A stretch of 16,121 bases of DNA from an uncultured Loktanella sp. Lineage in GTDB: Bacteria; Pseudomonadota; Alphaproteobacteria; Rhodobacterales; Rhodobacteraceae. Where the stretch lies: contig CAJXTP010000043.1 in the NCBI GenBank assembly GCA_913061335.1, positions 1 through 16,121 of the forward strand, read 5' to 3'. How positions within the stretch are numbered: the first letter of the stretch is position 1; every line of letters begins with the position of its first letter. A program made the position numbers and the translations under genes. This document shows, piece after piece, positions 14,692-16,121 of the stretch. The notes below the pieces were generated by a model that had not been told where the DNA came from, searched no databases, and saw nothing but the letters and a program-made list of their open reading frames with translations.

Positions 14692-14976
14692 TTACGTTTT
14701 CGCAGGTTCGGTTTTGTTCACAACAGTCGCGATTGTGGACCGGATCACACGCACGGTCACACCGGATGCGATTTCGACTTCAACTTCAGCGGCGTCGTCT
14801 TTTACTTTAACAACTTTGCCCATGATCCCACCTTGAGTGATCACTTGGTCGCCACGGCGCAGCGCCTTGACCATCACCTGATGTTCTTTCAGCTTTTTCT
14901 GCTGAGGACGGATAAGAAGAAAATACATGATCCCGAAGATCAGGATCAGTGGAACGAGTGATTCAATACCCTGCAT
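14692..14976 (-). CDS. yajC: Preprotein translocase subunit YajC
   Basis: YajC is a small inner membrane protein that associates with SecDF. From the ATG at 14976 it has 94 residues: one transmembrane helix (about 6-22), then RPQQKKLKEHQ and the conserved core LRRGDQVITQGGIMGKVVKV. The start was moved down from an in-frame ATG at 15024 because AAGGGA lies 5 nt before 14976, the family begins near MQGIESLVPL, and the inferred promoter would leave no room for the longer form. It is the first gene of the nine-gene minus-strand operon. Confidence 0.94.
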   Translation of the reverse strand: MQGIESLVPLILIFGIMYFLLIRPQQKKLKEHQVMVKALRRGDQVITQGGIMGKVVKVKDDAAEVEVEIASGVTVRVIRSTIATVVNKTEPAKT

Positions 14977-15033
14977 GGTGGTCCCTTGTCGTTTGTTAGC
15001 TGGCCCGTCCATTGTGGCGGCCAAAGTCGCGGC

Positions 15034-15062
15034 ACATTAGGCCCGCCCCCCGTCAATGGCAA
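15034..15062 (-). promoter_or_regulatory. Promoter of the yajC-secDF-ccm operon
   Basis: On the minus strand TTGCCA (15057-15062) and TAATGT (15034-15039) are spaced by exactly 17 bp and would start transcription about 50 nt before the yajC ATG. The spacer holds a run of six G. This is the only good candidate I see in the gap between yajC and serS. Confidence 0.5.
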
Positions 15063-15101
15063 CCAGATTGGACGCATTTCAGAGGTTCACAGCCAAGGTG
15101 A

Positions 15102-15130
15102 TTTACGGCATATGGGGACACACCTATAAT
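15102..15130 (+). promoter_or_regulatory. Promoter of serS
   Basis: TTTACG (15102-15107), a 17-bp spacer and a perfect TATAAT (15125-15130) form a sigma70-type promoter. The start would lie about 15-18 nt before the ATG at 15154, leaving a short leader with AAGGA at 15141-15145. There is no room for a T-box or other long leader. Confidence 0.7.
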
Positions 15131-15153
15131 TTGCCAACCGAAGGACCAGACAT

Positions 15154-16121
15154 ATGCATGATATTCGCATGATCCGTGACAAACCTGCCGCTTTTGATGC
15201 CGCCCTGTCGCGTCGTGGAATGGCACCCGTGTCGTCCCAGGTATTGGCTTTGGACGAGGCCCGCCGCACTAAAATTTTGGCTTCTGAGACAGCCCAAGCC
15301 GATGCCAATAAGGCTGCCAAAGAAGTCGGTGCCGCCAAGGGCCGCGGTGACGAGGATGAATTCCAGCGCTTGCGCGCCTTGGTCGCCACCAAAAAGGCAG
15401 AGATCGCCGCGTTGAATGAAGAGGCCAAAGAGGCCAGCGTCACGCTGAACACATTGATGCTAACCCTGCCCAACCTGCCTTACGGTGATATCCCTGATGG
15501 TGCTGACGAGGCCGACAACGTTGAGATCAAAAAGCATGGTAGCGTGCCTAACTTTGCGTTCGCTCCGGTTGAGCATTTTGAAATTGCAGGCGTTGTCCCT
15601 GGTATGGACTTTGAAACCGCAGCGAAGCTGGCGGGTAGCCGCTTTGTTTTGATGTCCGGCGCTGTCGCCCGTGTTCACCGCGCGCTTGGTCAGTTCATGC
15701 TTGATACCCATGTTGAAGAAAATGATCTTGTCGAAACCAACACCCCGGTGCTGGTCCGCGAAGAAATGCTGTACGGCACAGGCCAATTGCCGAAATTTGG
15801 CGAAGACAGCTATCAGACGACTGACGGTTGGTGGTTAATCCCCACGGCAGAGGTCACGTTGACCAATATCGTGAACGGCCTGACGCTTGATGCAGATGTG
15901 CTGCCCCGCCGGTTTGTGGCGCATACGCTGTGTTTCCGGTCCGAGGCCGGATCTGCAGGGCGCGATACATCTGGCATGTTGCGCCAGCACCAGTTTGAAA
16001 AGGTCGAGATGGTCACCGTGTGCCACCCAGACAATTCAGACGCCGAACACCTGCGTATGACCGCTTGCGCCGAAGGTATTCTTGAACGCTTGGGTCTGTC
16101 CTATCGCACGGTTGTGCTGTG
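15154..16121 (+). CDS. serS: Serine--tRNA ligase (3' end cut by window)
   Basis: SerRS charges tRNA-Ser with serine in the cytoplasm. The first 322 residues of about 430 are present and the frame is open to the last base. The N-terminal tRNA-binding coiled-coil arm spans about 35-100 (alanine- and charge-rich helices). The class II catalytic domain follows, with IPTAEVTLTN (229-238) and motif 2 FRSEAGSAGRDTSGMLRQHQ (261-280) then FEKVE. Motif 3 lies beyond the window. The start is supported by AAGGA 8 nt upstream, MHDIRMIRD at the N-terminus and a clear promoter. It is divergent from yajC. Confidence 0.97.
   Translation, partial: MHDIRMIRDKPAAFDAALSRRGMAPVSSQVLALDEARRTKILASETAQADANKAAKEVGAAKGRGDEDEFQRLRALVATKKAEIAALNEEAKEASVTLNTLMLTLPNLPYGDIPDGADEADNVEIKKHGSVPNFAFAPVEHFEIAGVVPGMDFETAAKLAGSRFVLMSGAVARVHRALGQFMLDTHVEENDLVETNTPVLVREEMLYGTGQLPKFGEDSYQTTDGWWLIPTAEVTLTNIVNGLTLDADVLPRRFVAHTLCFRSEAGSAGRDTSGMLRQHQFEKVEMVTVCHPDNSDAEHLRMTACAEGILERLGLSYRTVVL

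Noticed and set aside
14977..15024. YajC start at 15024
   Set aside because: It adds a non-conserved tail, lacks a ribosome site and would begin at or before the inferred transcription start.

Overview
The window looks like a chromosomal contig end from a marine alphaproteobacterium of the Rhodobacteraceae (Roseobacter group; a Loktanella/Yoonia/Octadecabacter-like relative is my best guess from memory of protein style). Supporting signs are the yajC-secD-secF-Mth938-ccmABCDG gene order, the divergent serS, the DUF1223/acnA pair, and moderate GC with compact gene packing. Bases 1-39 are not genomic: they are an untrimmed Illumina Nextera adapter, so the contig really starts at about base 40, inside a gene.

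Left part (40-1928), quorum sensing. A LuxI-type acyl-homoserine-lactone synthase on the minus strand has lost its C-terminus at the contig end. Next to it on the same strand is a full LuxR-type regulator (ligand domain plus helix-turn-helix). Divergent from luxR is a paralogue that keeps the ligand-binding domain but has no DNA-binding domain. A perfect 19-bp inverted repeat upstream of luxI is a candidate LuxR operator.

Middle (1973-5226), plus strand, closely packed. It holds a divergent FliG-like flagellar motor switch protein far from any other flagellar gene in view, then a three-gene cobalt-type nitrile hydratase or thiocyanate hydrolase whose beta subunit is split into N- and C-terminal genes, then an LpxL/HtrB-like lipid A acyltransferase. 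This run may be co-transcribed with the truncated LuxR. It ends in a 4-bp convergent overlap with a secreted DUF1223 thioredoxin-fold protein.

Centre (5922-8891). Aconitase acnA has its own leader, an extended -10 promoter overlapped by an inverted repeat, and a very strong 3' stem-loop.

Right part (8960-14976), minus strand. One long operon reads yajC, secD, secF, Mth938-like, ccmA, ccmB, ccmC, ccmD, ccmG. It joins the Sec accessory complex to cytochrome c maturation system I. Its promoter sits back to back with that of serS, whose 3' end is cut by the window. No tRNA, rRNA, insertion sequence, CRISPR array or prophage gene was seen. The most unusual material is the left 5 kb: the truncated LuxR, the solitary FliG and the split nitrile hydratase. 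None of it can be called a new system from sequence alone.
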